This document shows, piece after piece, positions 5,298-5,415 of a stretch of 5,415 bases of DNA (its first letter is position 1; every line of letters starts with the position of its first letter). Under the pieces are notes generated by a model, which ran no database searches, was not told where the DNA came from, and saw nothing but the letters and a program-made list of their open reading frames with translations. The DNA is from an uncultured Clostridia bacterium (GTDB taxonomy: Bacteria; Bacillota; Clostridia; Oscillospirales; Acutalibacteraceae), in NCBI GenBank assembly GCA_937912045.1, contig CALDPI010000261.1:1-5415 (forward strand), given 5' to 3'. Both the position numbers and the translations under genes were made by a program.

Positions 5298-5415
5298 GTA
5301 CTTGAAGTCCTCACCGATGCGGTCACGCCACGTAGCCGAGAACTCGATACCCCACGAATCCATCTCGGCCATATTCTGATAAGCCGACTGGTTACCTACG
5401 GTACCCGGAATCGAA
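5285..5415 (-). CDS. SusC/RagA-type TonB-dependent outer-membrane receptor fragment (foreign to this contig)
   Basis: Reading the minus strand from 5414 gives SIPGTVGNQSAYQNMAEM, then DSWGIEFSATWRDRIGEDF and KYRIGIN. This is the pattern of the C-terminal beta-barrel of SusC-like proteins: GNxSAYxN, then a xSWGxEFxxxWRDxIGxDFxYxIxIN strand pair. SusC proteins import glycans across the outer membrane with a SusD partner and are about 1000 residues; only about 43 are present here, open at the window edge and lost at the join. Such receptors are typical of Bacteroidota and have no place in a Gram-positive cell, so this piece probably came from another organism in the sample. An ATG-led frame starting at 5372 is only an internal part of this fragment and runs on into transporter antisense. 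Confidence 0.8.

Noticed and set aside
5285..5415. SusC fragment as evidence for horizontal transfer or for a Bacteroidota host
   Set aside because: No SusD, no mobile element and no flanking outer-membrane genes; the rest of the window looks Gram-positive, and the piece begins mid-gene in antisense at a contig end, which fits an assembly chimera.
1..5415. Search for CRISPR arrays, tRNA or rRNA genes, insertion sequences, toxin-antitoxin or defence genes
   Set aside because: None seen; nearly all of the window is explained by the five metabolic and regulatory genes, two short intergenic regions and the foreign end.

Overview
The window reads as a hexuronate (glucuronate) catabolism locus from a low-to-mid GC Gram-positive anaerobe, most likely a gut Clostridia/Firmicutes member. 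The reasons are AT-rich intergenic regions, strong GGAGG-type ribosome binding sites, a UxaC/UxuA pair, a GPH-type sugar:cation symporter, and two AraC-family regulators of the kind common in Clostridia. The organism call is an inference from gene style; no rRNA or other marker is present.

Layout, left to right. Positions 1-828 (minus) hold the 5' 276 codons of mannonate dehydratase (uxuA), cut by the window edge. Positions 829-2238 (minus) hold a complete glucuronate isomerase (uxaC), the first gene of the operon; its stop codon directly abuts the uxuA start codon. A 111-bp divergent intergenic region (2239-2349) carries a promoter in each direction and two nearly identical 14-bp direct repeats exactly 21 bp apart. 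Positions 2350-3198 (plus) encode a cupin-type AraC regulator. It converges with a second, larger AraC-family regulator at 3203-4429 (minus), with only 4 bp between their stop codons; a probable terminator for the first regulator lies inside the 3' end of the second. A second divergent intergenic region (4430-4646) again has promoters both ways and a similar 21-bp-phased direct repeat. From 4647 (plus) a GPH-family transporter starts but is authentic only to about codon 210-215.

After about 5280-5297 the sequence changes identity. The last ~130 bp encode, on the minus strand, a SusC/RagA-type TonB-dependent receptor fragment typical of Bacteroidota. An outer-membrane receptor fused antisense into a Firmicutes symporter is best explained as a chimeric assembly or library join, not biology.

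How the genes work together (inference): the transporter imports a glucuronide or hexuronate-containing sugar, UxaC converts D-glucuronate to D-fructuronate, and UxuA dehydrates D-mannonate to 2-keto-3-deoxygluconate. The intermediate step (fructuronate reductase, UxuB) is not in the window. The most interesting signal is regulatory: the uxaC and transporter promoters share the same architecture (good -10, no usable -35, tandem sites with a 21-bp period overlapping the -35 position) and a shared half-site core around TTNTGC. This suggests one AraC-type activator controls both, and it would also cover the promoter of the first regulator. I see no previously undescribed enzymatic or defence system.
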